A DNA stretch of 6,711 nucleotides from an uncultured Blautia sp. (GTDB lineage: Bacteria; Bacillota; Clostridia; Lachnospirales; Lachnospiraceae), in the NCBI GenBank assembly GCA_900551465.1, contig URWL01000110.1, positions 1 through 6,711 on the forward strand, read 5' to 3'. Below, piece after piece: positions 6,107 to 6,711 of the stretch. A model generated the notes under the pieces. It was not told the origin of the DNA and searched no databases. It saw only the letters and a program-made list of their open reading frames with translations. The stretch's first letter is position 1, and the number at the start of each line of letters is the position of its first letter. A program made the translations under genes and the position numbers.

Positions 6107-6550
6107 ATGTTAAAAGGAATTCCTGAAATTTTATCACCAGAATTATTAAAGGTATTATGTGAAATGGGTCACAGCGACCGTCTCGTTATCGCTGACGGAA
6201 ACTTCCCGGTTGAATCCATGGGCAAAAATGCCATCACCATCCGTTGTGACGGTCACGGTGTTCCTGAGATCCTGGAAGCTATCCTGAAAGTATTCCCACT
6301 GGATACCTATGTAGAGAAACCGGTAAATCTCATGGAAGTTATGCCTGGTGATACTGTAGAAACACCAATCTGGGATACATACAAAGAAATCATCCGCAAG
6401 TATGATGACAGAGGCGATGCAGTAGTAGGCAATATCGAGCGTTTCAAATTCTATGATGAAGCTAAGACAGCTTACTGTATCATCTCTACCAGCGAGAAAG
6501 CTCTGTATGCAAATGTTATGCTTCAGAAAGGCGTTGTAATCAACGACTAA
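6107..6550 (+). CDS. fucU: FucU/RbsD-family sugar mutarotase (L-fucose mutarotase-like)
   Basis: This 147-residue protein belongs to the FucU/RbsD family, which speeds interconversion of sugar anomers (alpha/beta, or pyranose/furanose for ribose) in the cytoplasm as decameric rings. It closely resembles E. coli FucU (140 residues). The N-terminal ISPELLKVL-type segment and EMGHSDR (19-25) contain the expected catalytic His22, followed by Asp30 in the IADGNFP segment (28-34). The C-terminal active-site region is RFKFYDEAKTAYCI (112-125) with YANVMLQKGV (134-143). The ATG at 6107 is preferred over an ATG at 6089, because GGAGGT ends 6 nt before 6107 and lies inside the longer reading frame. It is transcribed divergently from the operon and followed by its own terminator, so it appears monocistronic. 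All five TTA leucine codons fall in the first 17 codons; later leucines are CTG, CTC or CTT. Which sugar it serves here is unknown. Confidence 0.92.
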   Translation: MLKGIPEILSPELLKVLCEMGHSDRLVIADGNFPVESMGKNAITIRCDGHGVPEILEAILKVFPLDTYVEKPVNLMEVMPGDTVETPIWDTYKEIIRKYDDRGDAVVGNIERFKFYDEAKTAYCIISTSEKALYANVMLQKGVVIND

Positions 6551-6616
6551 GCATTTGGATATATGACTGATCCGCCGGGGGTGCAGCAGATCAACGATAT
6601 ATGATAAATTCTTCAG
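6551..6616 (+). other. Short fucU 3' region with a 9-bp direct repeat
   Basis: Between the fucU stop codon and its terminator, GATATATGA occurs at 6558-6566 and again at 6596-6604. Between the copies, TGATC and GATCA form a 5-bp inverted repeat around a G-rich segment. There is no supportable reading frame. The function is unknown and may be none. Confidence 0.35.
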
Positions 6617-6658
6617 GCAGCATAAGTTCCGAAGCCGGGGCTTATGCTGCTTTATTAT
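6617..6658 (+). terminator. Intrinsic terminator of fucU
   Basis: GCAGCATAAG (6617-6626) pairs perfectly with CTTATGCTGC (6641-6650). The stem can extend inward through TTCC/GGGG (two G-U and two C-G pairs) to a 6-nt loop. A T-rich tract (TTTATTATTA) follows. The minus-strand side of the hairpin lacks a comparable T run, so it acts mainly for plus-strand transcripts. Confidence 0.82.
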
Positions 6659-6667
6659 TATATATCA

Positions 6668-6696
6668 TTGACATCTTTTTCAAGAATCGCTATATT
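6668..6696 (+). promoter_or_regulatory. Strong vegetative promoter pointing out of the right edge
   Basis: A perfect -35 TTGACA (6668-6673) is separated by 17 nt from TATATT (6691-6696), 5 of 6 to the -10 consensus. The predicted start is near 6703, just inside the window. It lies directly after the fucU terminator and probably drives a separate plus-strand gene beyond 6711. Confidence 0.65.
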
Positions 6697-6711
6697 TTAG
6701 TTAAGCAACCT

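Noticed and set aside
1..6711. CRISPR arrays, tRNA or rRNA genes, insertion sequences and attachment sites.
   Set aside because: No regularly spaced repeats, tRNA-like folds, transposase frames or terminal inverted repeats were found on either strand.

Overview
The window looks like a chromosomal carbohydrate-catabolism locus from a Gram-positive anaerobe of the Clostridia, most likely a gut Lachnospiraceae-type organism. That assignment is an inference from AGGAGG-type ribosome binding sites, vegetative TTGACA/TATAAT-like promoters, moderate GC content, and the style of the LacI, PfkB and aldolase proteins. No marker gene fixes the species.

Layout. Almost everything from 1 to 5876 is one tightly packed operon on the minus strand. 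In order of transcription it holds a class II aldolase of the GatY/KbaY type (5028-5876), a LacI-family regulator (3980-4999), an FGGY carbohydrate kinase (2469-3983), a GatD-like zinc dehydrogenase (1392-2444), a PfkB-family sugar-phosphate kinase (461-1390), and an aldo/keto reductase that runs off the left edge (1-402). Gaps are 28, -4 (ATGA overlap), 24, 1 and 58 nt. No internal terminator is visible. On the other strand, fucU (6107-6550) encodes a FucU/RbsD-family sugar mutarotase. It ends in a clear intrinsic terminator (6617-6658), and a near-consensus promoter at 6668-6696 then points out of the right edge.

Control. The 230-nt divergent region (5877-6106) carries two identical 16-bp copies of ACCGAAACGTTTCTGT, each built on the perfect palindrome GAAACGTTTC with a central CG. 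One copy overlaps the -35 and spacer of a strong minus-strand promoter (TTGACA-17-TAAAAT). The other lies just after the predicted transcription start. This is the expected layout for repression by the operon's own LacI protein, which would make the operon autoregulated and inducible.

How the genes may work together. GatD-like dehydrogenase, PfkB kinase and GatY-like aldolase match the last three steps of galactitol/tagatose breakdown: hexitol phosphate to ketohexose 6-phosphate, to ketohexose 1,6-bisphosphate, to dihydroxyacetone phosphate plus glyceraldehyde 3-phosphate. No phosphotransferase genes are in the window. The FGGY kinase could instead supply the first phosphate, acting either on the polyol or on a ketose made by the dehydrogenase. 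The aldo/keto reductase and the mutarotase hint that an aldose may also feed in. The exact substrate cannot be read from the sequence.
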